From NCBI GenBank assembly GCA_017517815.1, contig JAFWYA010000018.1, positions 45,512-109,511 of the forward strand: a stretch of 64,000 nt of DNA. The letters run 5' to 3'. The position numbers and the translations under genes were made by a program. Shown here in pieces: positions 17,587 to 27,225 of the stretch. A model generated the notes under the pieces. That model saw nothing but the letters and a program-made list of their open reading frames with translations, searched no databases and was not told the origin of the DNA. The number at the start of each line of letters is the position of its first letter. Within the stretch, counting starts at the first letter, position 1. This DNA is from Clostridia bacterium. GTDB lineage: Bacteria; Bacillota_A; Clostridia; Christensenellales; Aristaeellaceae.

Positions 17587-19629
17587 TCACTCGTCCTCCT
17601 TCAGATAGATGAAGCACTTGCATTCATCTGGTTCAAAAGTCAGCCAAATGGGCTCTCCCGCCCTGATTTCATGGGTTTCTCCGGTATACAGTTCCTCCAG
17701 CCGTCCGCTCAGCCACGGTACGCGGAGCTCACGCCTGCCGCCCTGATGGTCAAACACCGTCACCATGCGGCTGTTGGAATACACAGGAATGGAATCCGCC
17801 TGCCAGATGTGCACGCCGGCCTGCCTGGCCAGCGGACGCAGGATGAACTCAGGCACAGGGCCCTGTGCGATCCACGCATCAAAGCCGCCGTTGCCGCGTT
17901 CCCTGACAGCCATCTGCGCTTTCCCACTCACCAGCCCGCGGGCAAAGATATGCTCATCCGCTTCCTCAGCGGTGATATTGGGCGTCATGGCATCCATCTT
18001 TCCGCCGAAAACACGCTGCATGCCATTGTCATTGAACGTACCGGCCTGAGCGAGCGCATAGCCCTGTTTGCCTTGCGAAACCGTCAGCTTCAGTCCGGTG
18101 AGTTCCAGCATGTTGGCGTCGCTGATTTCTCCATCGCGCAGAATGCCGGGTGCATACAGGAACAGCACGCTCGCGCCCATCTCCCGCAGTTCTTTGACCG
18201 CCTGGCGAATCTTGTCCGTAGGCGCTACCAGATCCGGGAAGATATAGAGCTTGTACTGTCCGCGCGGGAAATCCGGCAGGAGCAGGTCGTCGCTCATCAG
18301 ATAATCCACCATGCATCCCATGCGGCCCAGCGCCTCCAGCTGCTGCTCCACGCACTGATCATGCAGCACATTGGCGGAGCAGATCTGCGCATGGCTCTGC
18401 TCGTCCATCACGAAAGCCACCTGCGCATTGGAGGCAATGGGCCTGCTGTAAAGGCGCTCCTGCGCGCGGCCGATGGCGTTGAGCTCCTGCTGCAGCTGCT
18501 CATCGTCATACCAGCCGCCAAACATATCAAACCACCAGTAGGTGCCAAGCTCTGCAAACACGCGCGCGCTTTCGCGGCGGGCATACATGATGCTCTCGCG
18601 AAGCGAGGCATGGCGGCGGTGCGCATACTGCTGCAGCACCTGCGCGTAGGGGTTGCTGTTGGAGGGGAAGGCCGTATTATCAATTTCATGATAATACATC
18701 TTGCCATTGTAGTGCAAAGACGCCATGGGCAGCTGGGAATTGCTCACGTTTTCCAGACCGCGCAGCTTGTAGGAGGCGGGGCTGAACACAATGTCCACAT
18801 ACGGGCTGGCGGCGATGCGGTGCTGGGTCAGATGGCAGCAATGCGCGATCTGCGGGCCAAAGGCAAAGGAATAGCCGCTGAAGCACCCTACCAGCAGGCC
18901 GGGATTGTACTCCTTGACCGCACGGGCATACTCCTCCAGCGTGTCGGCAATCATGCTGGACATAAAGCGCCAGTAATCGACGGTATTCTGATCCTCTTTG
19001 CCAAGCAGCGCGCCGTACTGTCCCCTTGCAAGCTCTTCATTGGTGGGCAGGCGGCGCTGATCATCGCCCGTCCACTGTTTGAAGCCCTTTTCCTTCAGCG
19101 GATTGAACGGATTGACCTCGCGGTTGATCCACTCGCAGGTGGAACCGGCGCACACATAGACCGCATAGAGCTTTTCGGGATACTCGCGGTCGATCCATTC
19201 CAGCGTATCGCGCAGGCAGCGCAGCGCCGCATCGCGCCAGGGGCGGTAGCAGCAGGCCGTCGCAATGTTTTTGAAGCTGTCCGGGCATTCGGGATGCTCC
19301 TTGAGGAACCAGTCGCGCGTATCCAGCTGCGCGATCAGCGACAAATAGGCGTCCGGCGCATTGGACAGGAACTGATCGATCTGTGCACGAAGGACGTCCC
19401 AGTCGTAGACGCCCTCGCCCAGCCAGTATTCGCCGAACTGGCTGTAGGGCACGTCCAGCGTGCAGAGAATGCCGCTGGGATAGATGCTCATCAGGCGCAC
19501 GCCGCCATTGTACATATTGGCCGTGGTATCAGGCCTGGGCCAAAAGGAGCGGAAGGAAACCGAGGAAATCTTCGTGCCGTTGATCTCAATCTGAGGGATA
19601 CCGTTATCATAAACCAGTCTTGCATTCAT
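17587..19629 (-). CDS. GH42-like putative glycoside hydrolase
   Basis: A 680-residue protein. The N-terminal half resembles a TIM barrel of the GH42/GH-A kind (SVSFRSFWPRPDT, VYDWDVLRAQIDQFL, YAVYVCAGSTCEW, where an Asn-Glu pair might be expected). It is followed by a trimerisation-like Rossmann segment (YKLYIFPDLVAPTDKIRQAVKELREMGASVLFLYAPG) and a C-terminal beta domain. The usual NE acid/base pair of GH42 is not obvious, so activity on beta-galactosides is doubtful. No signal peptide. Start chosen at MNARLVYDNG with AAGGAGG 8 nt upstream. It lies between the DUF6259-like and DUF4838 genes in one operon and probably processes the same glycan. Confidence 0.75.
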   Translation of the reverse strand: MNARLVYDNGIPQIEINGTKISSVSFRSFWPRPDTTANMYNGGVRLMSIYPSGILCTLDVPYSQFGEYWLGEGVYDWDVLRAQIDQFLSNAPDAYLSLIAQLDTRDWFLKEHPECPDSFKNIATACCYRPWRDAALRCLRDTLEWIDREYPEKLYAVYVCAGSTCEWINREVNPFNPLKEKGFKQWTGDDQRRLPTNEELARGQYGALLGKEDQNTVDYWRFMSSMIADTLEEYARAVKEYNPGLLVGCFSGYSFAFGPQIAHCCHLTQHRIAASPYVDIVFSPASYKLRGLENVSNSQLPMASLHYNGKMYYHEIDNTAFPSNSNPYAQVLQQYAHRRHASLRESIMYARRESARVFAELGTYWWFDMFGGWYDDEQLQQELNAIGRAQERLYSRPIASNAQVAFVMDEQSHAQICSANVLHDQCVEQQLEALGRMGCMVDYLMSDDLLLPDFPRGQYKLYIFPDLVAPTDKIRQAVKELREMGASVLFLYAPGILRDGEISDANMLELTGLKLTVSQGKQGYALAQAGTFNDNGMQRVFGGKMDAMTPNITAEEADEHIFARGLVSGKAQMAVRERGNGGFDAWIAQGPVPEFILRPLARQAGVHIWQADSIPVYSNSRMVTVFDHQGGRRELRVPWLSGRLEELYTGETHEIRAGEPIWLTFEPDECKCFIYLKEDE

Positions 19630-19666
19630 CACTTTTTCCTCCTTGACAGCTTTCACCCGTCGCCCC

Positions 19667-22624
19667 TTACCCGGCGATGTGCTCCAGTACCAGTCCGCTG
19701 GCGCCGCCCAGCCGCACAGTCATGCTGCTGCCGCAAACATCGATCACTTCAGCGTCGCCGTAGGCATGCACCTGATCAGAAGACGCCAGACCGTCCACAT
19801 GGCATTCAAAGGTGACTACCTGTTCCTCCAGACCGGTGTTGACAGCGGACAGAATGATGGTGTCATCCTTCTGCCAGGAGGAAGCCACCACCAGCGGCGC
19901 AGGGATCATGTCGTCCTTGCCCATGCTGGAGTCCGTCAGGAAGGTGGGAACGGGCGTGGCGGCAACCGGCGGACGGAGCATCCTGCCCTGAGAGAAGTAA
20001 TCCCTGTAATCCCAGCGCATATGGCACAGACGGTAGAGGAAGGTCATTTTCTCCTCGTCATCGGCCACGTCAGCATTGATCCAGCCGATCTGCTGGCCGA
20101 ACATAACCGCCTGACCCACATGGAAGCGGAAGTACTGCCTGTCGTACTTCTTATAGCCGTTGGTGTTGCGGCCAAGCATGGCGGTACGGCCTGCGTACAG
20201 TTTGGGGAAGAAAGGAACCATATTGGGGAACACCCATGCCCAGGTCAGGAAGCCGTCGAACTGGTCTGCATACACCTCGGCATTGGACTCGGTGGTGAAA
20301 CCGCATTCAGGCAGGCACTCCTGTTTGAGGCGCGCCATGAGCAGGCGGTAATCCTTCACCCACCAGGTGCCGTTGCCGGGCTGGTGATTGTGGTTGGTCG
20401 CGCAGCAGGTGTTGATGGGCGCAGCCGCCACCTGGTCAATGTACACCGCAGACATATGGTATTCGCGGAACAGCCTGCGCACGATGTTTGCCAGCGTCTC
20501 GCGCCACACATGGGTGGAGGGGCACATGGCGGCCAGACGGCAGAGAGAACCGTCCGTCTCGTGAGAGGCGTAGGTCTCGATATCCAGATCGCCGTTCTGG
20601 TTGCGGGTAGCGCTCGGGCCGAAGGTCCTGTCAAACAGATCCGTGGTCAGATCGCGCGCGCGGGTATCGGCAATGCGGCCATTGATGTAGGGCATCACAT
20701 GCACGCCATGCTCCTTCATGGCGTCCACGCCTTCCACAAGGCCTTCTTTGACGGGGAAGTAATAGGGGAAATCGTTGTTGAAGGGGTTAAAATGCCAGTT
20801 GTAGAGGTGGTAGCCGATGGGCAGGCCCAGCTTGTCAGCCAGCTCGATGGGCTTCTTCCACCAGTTGTCGCGCGGCGGTTCCACAGGAGGACGGATGCTG
20901 ATCGGCACAGGATCGGCGTCGGGGTTATCGTTGGGCATCCAGTCCATGATGTACATGGGCACGTCGCGCATCCAGGCGGGAGAATCCTCGCGGCCCAGCG
21001 GCGCATACCAGTCGGCCTGTTCGGTGAGGAACTTTTCATAGATGCAGGCCATATCGTACCAGTCGCCGTCCAGCACGCGCACGATCAGCTCGCTGCCGGG
21101 CTGGAAGCTGTTGTAGGGCAGGCCCAGATTTTCCGCCGGATATTCAAAGCTGGCATAGCCGGTGTGATTGCGGAAGAAAGCAGCGTTGATATCCACACGC
21201 GCGGCATGAGGCGCATGGATGGCGATGTACAGACCGCTGCCGGTCTTCTTTGCAGGGTCGTATACGCCCAGCACGGGGCACACGCCGTCAAAGCCGCTGG
21301 GATAACGGCAGGACCAGCGCTCCTGACGCTGATAGGGATCCTGCTCAATGATACCGGCATGAGAGGGCTTGAAGAATACAGGATTGCCGCCGCTGAAGCC
21401 AATGCCCGGCCAGTAGGCGGTGGTCACGGAATGGTTGGGGGAATCGTTGATCACGCGCATGTTCCACGCAATGGTATCCGGCTCCTTGGCACGGCCGGTG
21501 ATGCTCACGCGGATGGGCAGCCCCTGCGGCTTTTCCAGATCGATCCGCAGTTCCCGCTTTCCGGCCTTCACCGTCACCTTGTCCCAGCCATGCTCGGAGG
21601 TATAGGTGGTCAGCATGCCGGACTCGATATCCTTCACCGTCATGGCCAGCACCGGGAAAGGCGCCTTTTCCTCAGCCGGGCCGAAGGTATCCAGCGAGAT
21701 ATTGGCGGCGGACACGCCGTAGGGACGGGCATACACAGCCGTGGTCAGACGGCCGCTGGTCAGGGTGTAGCGCTCGCCCGCAGGAGCGGCAGGCTTTACA
21801 GCGTTCATTTCCTTCAGCTGGGGCAGCTGCGGCTTGCCTTCGCCGAAAGCAAGCACAGTGCTCAGCGCATGCGCCTCATCCAGCAGGGAAATATCCATGG
21901 CGCGCACACGGCCGGGACGGGGGCACAGCATGCACAGCGGGCCTTCGTAATCCGGGAAAATGTCCTTGCCGTCAGCAATGTTGAAATTTTTCCAGAACCG
22001 GTCGGCACTCACAAAGAAGTTGCCGCTGTCGGGCATATAGTTCACTTCGCCGCTGTCGCACAGCAGGATGTAGTTGTCCCCGTCCGCCAGCGCCGCCGAA
22101 CCGTAGTGCGTGCCGTGGGTCATCTCGCCCACGGCCATCGTGTACTCAGGGTCAAAGGCATGAACGGTGTCAAACTTGCTGCGGTCAAACTGGAAGGACA
22201 TCCACGAGAAATGCGTAGCCAGCAGCGGTTCGCGGCAGCTGAACCAGGTGGTGATGCGTACGGCGTTGTCTCCCGCCAGCGCCAGGCGGTAATGGGCCGT
22301 AAACCGGGCCAGAGGGCCGCCGCTTTGCACATCCGTGGGCACGGTATGAATGGTCAGTTCATTTTCCGCTTTTTCCATCTGAAGGCGGGTGCCGATCAGG
22401 CGGAACATGGAACCATTTTTGGACACCTTGCCTTCGGTCCACACTGCATCAGCAGGGGATTCAAATTTTTTGCCATTGTAGGCGTCTACATAGCCAAACT
22501 GGTCGTTGGCAAAGAAAGCATACTGCTTTTCGCCCTTGAACGCCTTGAAAAAAAGCATGCCGCCATGTTCCGAAACATCCAGGTTCCAGCCATTGGCAAA
22601 AGAGAAGCTTTTCAGATTTCTCAT
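19667..22624 (-). CDS. Large DUF6259-like putative glycosidase
   Basis: A 985-residue protein without a signal peptide. The first about 480 residues are beta-rich and sugar-binding in character. Residues about 500-900 look like a TIM barrel (MYIMDWMPNDNPDADP, IGYHLYNWHFNPFNNDFPYYFP, VHVMPYINGRIADT, AVYIDQVAAAPINTC, FTTESNAEVYADQFDG), with Asp in YIDQV and Glu in TESNAE as plausible catalytic residues. The C-terminal about 90 residues form a beta domain. I think this is the DUF6259 group, but the name rests on memory of its motifs. AGGAGG lies 8 nt ahead of the ATG. It sits third after the transporter genes, consistent with cytoplasmic breakdown of an imported oligosaccharide. Confidence 0.75.
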   Translation of the reverse strand: MRNLKSFSFANGWNLDVSEHGGMLFFKAFKGEKQYAFFANDQFGYVDAYNGKKFESPADAVWTEGKVSKNGSMFRLIGTRLQMEKAENELTIHTVPTDVQSGGPLARFTAHYRLALAGDNAVRITTWFSCREPLLATHFSWMSFQFDRSKFDTVHAFDPEYTMAVGEMTHGTHYGSAALADGDNYILLCDSGEVNYMPDSGNFFVSADRFWKNFNIADGKDIFPDYEGPLCMLCPRPGRVRAMDISLLDEAHALSTVLAFGEGKPQLPQLKEMNAVKPAAPAGERYTLTSGRLTTAVYARPYGVSAANISLDTFGPAEEKAPFPVLAMTVKDIESGMLTTYTSEHGWDKVTVKAGKRELRIDLEKPQGLPIRVSITGRAKEPDTIAWNMRVINDSPNHSVTTAYWPGIGFSGGNPVFFKPSHAGIIEQDPYQRQERWSCRYPSGFDGVCPVLGVYDPAKKTGSGLYIAIHAPHAARVDINAAFFRNHTGYASFEYPAENLGLPYNSFQPGSELIVRVLDGDWYDMACIYEKFLTEQADWYAPLGREDSPAWMRDVPMYIMDWMPNDNPDADPVPISIRPPVEPPRDNWWKKPIELADKLGLPIGYHLYNWHFNPFNNDFPYYFPVKEGLVEGVDAMKEHGVHVMPYINGRIADTRARDLTTDLFDRTFGPSATRNQNGDLDIETYASHETDGSLCRLAAMCPSTHVWRETLANIVRRLFREYHMSAVYIDQVAAAPINTCCATNHNHQPGNGTWWVKDYRLLMARLKQECLPECGFTTESNAEVYADQFDGFLTWAWVFPNMVPFFPKLYAGRTAMLGRNTNGYKKYDRQYFRFHVGQAVMFGQQIGWINADVADDEEKMTFLYRLCHMRWDYRDYFSQGRMLRPPVAATPVPTFLTDSSMGKDDMIPAPLVVASSWQKDDTIILSAVNTGLEEQVVTFECHVDGLASSDQVHAYGDAEVIDVCGSSMTVRLGGASGLVLEHIAG

Positions 22625-22640
22625 CGGGCGATCCTCCTGC

Positions 22641-23420
22641 TTAATTGATGGGATCAATGATAGGGCGATTGGGCTTTACGCCGTACTGACAGCCAAGGCC
22701 CCATGCACCGTCCACGATGTAGTTCTGTCCGGTAACGAAGCTGGCCTCGTCGCTGGCAAGGAAAGCAACAACATTGGCAATTTCCTCGCCCGTGCAGTTG
22801 CGGCCCAGATAATTGGCGTCGCTCACATCATGGTTGCCGCGCTCCACAAGGCCGGGAGAAACACAGTTCACGCGCACGCCAACCTCGCCCATTTCCATCG
22901 CGAGGGACTTGGTCATGGCGATCACGCCGCCCTTGGCTGCGCTGTATTCCACATCTTTGATATGGCCCTGCACGCCAACCACAGAGCCGATGAAAATGAT
23001 GCTGCCGGTGCGGCGCAGCGCCATATGCTTCACCACTGCATGAGAGAAAGTAAGCGCGCCGAAAAGGTTGACGCCGATGTTGTCCATGATCACCTCAGGG
23101 GTCTGATACATGAAATAGGTCATTTTTTCACGGGTGGACCCGCCGGCGCAGCACACCATGATATCCACATGACCAAAGGTTTCAATCGCACAATCCACTG
23201 CCTGCTGAGCATCTTCCCAGCTCTTAACGTCCACTTCAAGCCCGATCGCCCTGCTGCCGGTATCCTTTTCAATATCAGCAGCCACCTGATGCGCCAGTTC
23301 GGCGCGGCAATCGCAAATGGCCACAGAGCAGCCCTCGCTGGCCAGCAGTCTGGCAATACGGCTTCCAATGAATCCGGCGCCTCCGGTGATGACAGCTCCC
23401 TTGCCTTCAAAACGTTTCAT
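22641..23420 (-). CDS. Short-chain dehydrogenase/reductase
   Basis: A 259-residue classical SDR. The NAD-binding motif TGGAGFIG lies at about residue 12, CCAGG around residue 90, the catalytic Ser in FIGSVVG and the Tyr-Lys in YSAAK. The C-terminal FLASDEASFVTGQNYIVDG block is typical of sugar and 3-oxoacyl reductases. The first Gly-rich motif reads GGAGFIG rather than the common TGxxxGIG. It begins after a transcription terminator downstream of the solute-binding protein gene, so its expression may be lower than that of the transporter. The substrate is unknown; oxidation of a sugar hydroxyl is plausible. Confidence 0.88.
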   Translation of the reverse strand: MKRFEGKGAVITGGAGFIGSRIARLLASEGCSVAICDCRAELAHQVAADIEKDTGSRAIGLEVDVKSWEDAQQAVDCAIETFGHVDIMVCCAGGSTREKMTYFMYQTPEVIMDNIGVNLFGALTFSHAVVKHMALRRTGSIIFIGSVVGVQGHIKDVEYSAAKGGVIAMTKSLAMEMGEVGVRVNCVSPGLVERGNHDVSDANYLGRNCTGEEIANVVAFLASDEASFVTGQNYIVDGAWGLGCQYGVKPNRPIIDPIN

Positions 23421-23455
23421 GGTTGTACTCCTTTCATATCAGAGGTTTTTATTTG

Positions 23456-23521
23456 CCCTTTTTTCAGCCAGGGAACAGCTCCCTGGTTGAAAAAAAGGGG
23501 GGAACGCTTGCGCGGTCCCCC
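23456..23521 (-). terminator. Intra-operon terminator plus second stem-loop
   Basis: On the minus strand a GC-rich hairpin (23498-23521, arms GGGGGA/TCCCCC) is followed by T7, a classical terminator behind the solute-binding protein gene. Immediately downstream is a second inverted repeat (23456-23499) whose arms CCCTGG/CCAGGG extend through the T and A tracts. The arrangement should both protect the transporter mRNA and limit readthrough into the enzyme genes. Confidence 0.8.
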
Positions 23522-23535
23522 GGTGAACAGGTAAA

Positions 23536-25014
23536 TTACTTGGCCTGGTTGTTGTAGATCTCAGTCGCCTGCTCGATCCACTCTTCGCCGCCGCTGCGCA
23601 TCCACTTGTCGATGTACTTGGCCAGTTCAGCCTCCAGGTCGCCTTCAAAGACGATCAGGCTGGCCAGAGCCTCTTTCTCGATGTCGGTCAGCAGGCCGCC
23701 CAGCTCAACCTCGATCGCGGGAGTGTTGAGCAGCACCGCGGAGTCGGTCTTGGGGTTGGCGTACAGGAAGTCGATCGCGTTGCGGGTGATCTCGTTGAGG
23801 GTCTTGATGGTGGAGCAGTTCTTCATGGAACCGAGGATCGCCTTGTAGCCGTAGCCGCCCTCGTTGCGCTGCAGGGTGATGTCCTCCTTGTAGGGAGACA
23901 GGTATTCCACAGAGCCGTCTTCCAGATGCTTGAAGTGCTTGCCTTCGATGCCGAGGATCAGCAGATCCTGAGCTTCCTCAGTGATCAGCCAGTTGATCAG
24001 CTTCATGGCTTCTTCAGGATGCTTGCAGGAAGCGTTGATGGCGATGCAGTCGCCCATGTCAGGACGGGGCAGGTCAAAGCCGTGAGCCACGCCGTCGGGG
24101 CCGGCCAGATTGACGTATACCCAATCAACGTTGGGGTCGGTGTAGCGGCTCATCCAGTTGTTGGAGGTGCCGATGGGGCCGAAGGCCACAGCGCCGAGCT
24201 TGCCGGCCCACAGGTCTTCAGCGATGTTGATCCAGGGCTTGGTGGCGAAGTCAGTCTCCATGTAGTTGCCCTGATAGAGCTTCTGCAGGAACTTGATCAT
24301 CTCAATGTAGTTGGGGTGCAGCAGGTTGGGAACCACCTTGCCGTCCACCAGGTTGTAGAAACGGGAGCTCATGCCGAAGATTTCGGGGAAGCAGTAGCGG
24401 GTCTGGTCGCTGGTCATGGCGTACACCAGGCCGCGGGTATCGTTCTGGCCGTTGCCGTCGGGATCCTTCTCGGTGAAGGCGACCATCACATCATAGAACT
24501 CGTCGATGGTGGTGGGAGCTTCGAGGCCCAGACGGTCCAGCCAGTCCTTGCGCAGCGCCAGGCCGGTGCCCTGCATGCCTTCCTGGTCAGCCTTCGGGAT
24601 GCCGTACACTTCGCCGTCGAAGGTGTAGCCGCCCAGATACTCGCCCTTGTCGGCAAGCACGTTCTGGCCGTACTGATCCAGCAGATCGTTCAGCGGGATG
24701 ACAGCGCCGTTTTCCACCATTTCAGCCAGCTCAACACGGCTGAGGCTGATGATGTCGGGCAGGTTGCGGGCAGCGGTCAGAGCCGCCTTGCGCTGGTTGT
24801 AGTCGTCATTGTTAGCAGAAACCATGATATCGACCTTAAAGCCCATAGCAGCTTCGATGCCGTCGATAACAAAGTTTTCTTCGGGGGGCAGGATGCCGGC
24901 AGCGGAGCTGATCATCGAAGAGATGACCACTTCTTCAGCCAGACCGGACATGGGAGCGACGATCATCAGCACGCACAGGGTCATCGCCAGCAGTTTGGTC
25001 CAAACGTTCTTCAT
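23536..25014 (-). CDS. ABC transporter extracellular solute-binding protein (sugar type)
   Basis: A 492-residue family-1 solute-binding protein. It has a signal peptide (MKNVWTKLLAMTLCVLM to GLA-E) but no clear lipobox Cys, so anchoring is uncertain. Family features are DIISLSRVELAEMVENG, the PKADQEGMQGTGLALRKDWLD ligand region, and GDCIAINASCKHPEEAMKLINWL. It delivers an oligosaccharide to the two permeases encoded just upstream. GGAGG lies upstream of the ATG. Two paralogues occur in the window (44376 and 62076). No ATPase gene is present, as usual for this group, which shares an MsmK-type ATPase. Confidence 0.9.
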   Translation of the reverse strand: MKNVWTKLLAMTLCVLMIVAPMSGLAEEVVISSMISSAAGILPPEENFVIDGIEAAMGFKVDIMVSANNDDYNQRKAALTAARNLPDIISLSRVELAEMVENGAVIPLNDLLDQYGQNVLADKGEYLGGYTFDGEVYGIPKADQEGMQGTGLALRKDWLDRLGLEAPTTIDEFYDVMVAFTEKDPDGNGQNDTRGLVYAMTSDQTRYCFPEIFGMSSRFYNLVDGKVVPNLLHPNYIEMIKFLQKLYQGNYMETDFATKPWINIAEDLWAGKLGAVAFGPIGTSNNWMSRYTDPNVDWVYVNLAGPDGVAHGFDLPRPDMGDCIAINASCKHPEEAMKLINWLITEEAQDLLILGIEGKHFKHLEDGSVEYLSPYKEDITLQRNEGGYGYKAILGSMKNCSTIKTLNEITRNAIDFLYANPKTDSAVLLNTPAIEVELGGLLTDIEKEALASLIVFEGDLEAELAKYIDKWMRSGGEEWIEQATEIYNNQAK

Positions 25015-25087
25015 GTGGGGATCCTCCTTGTTTTTTTTTCTATACTCCACAGAGAGTGCACACCCTCTGCAGGCAGCAGGGAAAGCG

Positions 25088-25963
25088 TCAGCCCTTGATG
25101 GAACCGACCATCACGCCCTTGACGAAGTACTTCTGAATGAAGGGGTAAATGATCAGAATGGGCAGCACGCTGGCCACGATGGTGGCCATCTTCATGGTTT
25201 CAGGCGTGATGGCGGCACTGTCGAAGGAAACGCCGCTCTGCGTGGCCTGGTCCATGGCGGTGGAAGAAAGCAGCATGCGCAGGTAAATGGGCAGGGTCAT
25301 CTTGCTCTGATCGTAGATGTAGAGCACGGCGTTGAAGTAGCTGTTCCAGTGCACAACGCCGTACATGAGGGCCACGGTAGCCATCACGGGCATGGAAACC
25401 GGCACGATGATGCGAATCAGCGTCACCAGCGGGGTCGCGCCGTCCAGACTGGCCGACTCTTCCAGAGACGGCGGGATGGACTGGAAGTAGTTCTTCATGA
25501 TGAGCATGTTCCAGGCGCTGATGGTGCCGGGCAGAATGAGCGCCCACAGGCTGTCCAGCAGTCCCAGAGCGTCCACCAGCAGATAGCTGGGGATCATGCC
25601 GCCGCTGAAGAGCATGGTGAAGAAAACCATCATGGTAATGCCGCTGCGGCCCTTGAAGCGGTGCACGCTCAGCGGGTAAGCCAGCAGCGCGGTGAACACA
25701 ACGTTGACGGACGTACCCACCGTCAGCAGGAAAATACTGTTGCGGTAAGCAACGTACACCTGATTGGTTCTGAACAGGATGTCAAAACCAATGGTGGAGA
25801 AGCCCTTGGGCAGCAGGAAGAAGCCGCCGCCCATGGCCTTTACCGGATCGGAAATGGAGTACATGATCACGTGCCAGAAGGGATAGAGCGTGACCAGGCC
25901 CAGCAGCACCATAATGATGTGCAGGATAACGGAAGCAACAATCTCACTAGGCTTTTTCTTCAT
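25088..25963 (-). CDS. Carbohydrate ABC transporter permease, YtcP/LplC type
   Basis: A 291-residue membrane protein with about six hydrophobic segments. The cytoplasmic EAA loop reads EESASLDGATPLVTLIRIIVP, with the Gly that docks the ATPase, and the protein ends with the YFVKGVMVGSIKG tail typical of the YtcP group. It pairs with the LplB-type permease 13 nt upstream to form the channel for an oligosaccharide. AAGGAGG precedes the ATG. Confidence 0.93.
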   Translation of the reverse strand: MKKKPSEIVASVILHIIMVLLGLVTLYPFWHVIMYSISDPVKAMGGGFFLLPKGFSTIGFDILFRTNQVYVAYRNSIFLLTVGTSVNVVFTALLAYPLSVHRFKGRSGITMMVFFTMLFSGGMIPSYLLVDALGLLDSLWALILPGTISAWNMLIMKNYFQSIPPSLEESASLDGATPLVTLIRIIVPVSMPVMATVALMYGVVHWNSYFNAVLYIYDQSKMTLPIYLRMLLSSTAMDQATQSGVSFDSAAITPETMKMATIVASVLPILIIYPFIQKYFVKGVMVGSIKG

Positions 25964-25976
25964 TGCTCACGCCTCC

Positions 25977-26939
25977 TTAAATCAAAGCGCTTTCTTCGTC
26001 GATCTTTCTGACGATCCAGTTGGTGATCAGCACCATCACCAGACCGATAACCGACTTAAACATTCCGGCAGCCGTAGCACGGGAGAAGTCCTGACGGGTA
26101 ATACCGAGCTTGTAAACGAATGTATCGAGGATTTCCGCAACCTCGGTGACCATGTCATTGGAGATGGCGTAAATCTGGTCGAAACCGGCGTTGAGGATGT
26201 TGCCCACGCGCATGATGAGCATGATGACGATGGTGGAGCGCAGGCCCGGCAGGGTAACATGCCAGATCTGCTTGAGCTTGCCGGCGCCGTCGATCTTGGC
26301 AGCCTCATAAAGCTCCTGGTCAATGCTGGTGATGGTGGCGATGTAGAGGATGGAGCCGTAGCCAAAGGTCTTCCAGATGTCGGATGCAACGATCAGGCCC
26401 TGGAAGTGCTGCTTGCTGGCCAGCAGGTTAATGACCCTGCCATCGTAGCCAAACAGCCTGCAGATGTCCACAATAACGCCGTTGTTGGTATTGAGCAGGG
26501 AGTAGAGCAGGCCCTGCACAACGATCCAGCTGATGAAGTGAGGCAGGCACACGACCGTCTGAACCGTCTTTTTGAAATACTTGTTGTTGATTTCGTTCAG
26601 CGCGATTGCAAAGAGGATCGGCAGCGGGAAGCCGATGAGGATCTTCATGGCGCTGATGATCAGCGTATTTCTGAGCGCCTCCGGGAAACCGTACATGTTG
26701 AACAGTTTTTCAAAGTTGGCCAGACCCACCCACGGGCTTGCAGCAAAGCCCTTGTAGATGTTGTACTTGATGAAGGCCATGTACAGGCCGGCCATGGGCA
26801 CATAATGGAACAGGATAAAATAACAGATACCAGGAATAGCCATAAAGTACAGCAGCTTGTCCTTACGAATCGCTGACCAAAACTTGCGGCGGCGCATTTG
26901 GGCCGTTTCCTTCTGAACAGCGGGAGAAAGGTTGCTCAT
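25977..26939 (-). CDS. Carbohydrate ABC transporter permease, LplB type
   Basis: A 320-residue membrane protein with about six hydrophobic segments and the EAA loop YEAAKIDGAGKLKQIWHVTLP. FILFHYVPMAGLYMAF at the first membrane segment is a signature of the LplB group. The start at MSNLSPAVQK has AGGAGG 7 nt upstream; the longer frame to 27059 runs through the promoter and is not real. It is the first gene of the ten-gene operon that continues to 12877. Confidence 0.93.
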   Translation of the reverse strand: MSNLSPAVQKETAQMRRRKFWSAIRKDKLLYFMAIPGICYFILFHYVPMAGLYMAFIKYNIYKGFAASPWVGLANFEKLFNMYGFPEALRNTLIISAMKILIGFPLPILFAIALNEINNKYFKKTVQTVVCLPHFISWIVVQGLLYSLLNTNNGVIVDICRLFGYDGRVINLLASKQHFQGLIVASDIWKTFGYGSILYIATITSIDQELYEAAKIDGAGKLKQIWHVTLPGLRSTIVIMLIMRVGNILNAGFDQIYAISNDMVTEVAEILDTFVYKLGITRQDFSRATAAGMFKSVIGLVMVLITNWIVRKIDEESALI

Positions 26940-27042
26940 AGCGTTCCCTCCTGAAATATATTGTGCAACACTTCGTGCGTGTGCAAACAAATTGAACGGA
27001 TTGGTTGATTGCTTGCCTTTTTGTCTATTTGATGATAGTTTT

Positions 27043-27070
27043 ATTATACCATCACCCAAACGGCTGACAA
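27043..27070 (-). promoter_or_regulatory. Promoter of the glycan-utilisation operon
   Basis: On the minus strand, TTGTCA (27065-27070), a 16-nt spacer and a perfect TATAAT (27043-27048) lead into an about 100-nt leader before the first permease. The divergent AraC gene starts 150 bp away, so its binding sites probably lie between 27070 and 27210. Confidence 0.75.
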
Positions 27071-27225
27071 TCTACAATCACAATCAAAAACGCATAATAT
27101 TCTGCAAAATATATCCCACAAAAAAAGAAAATAGTACGCTTTTTTCATTGGTTTCTACGTCAAAGAATCGTCTGATTGACAGTTTCCGCGCGGTATGTTA
27201 CCCTTGAAAAGATGAGGTGACACAA

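Noticed and set aside
19643..22648. 1001-codon plus-strand frame opposite the DUF6259-like gene
   Set aside because: Shadow frame of the GC-rich gene on the other strand; no family match and no ribosome binding site.
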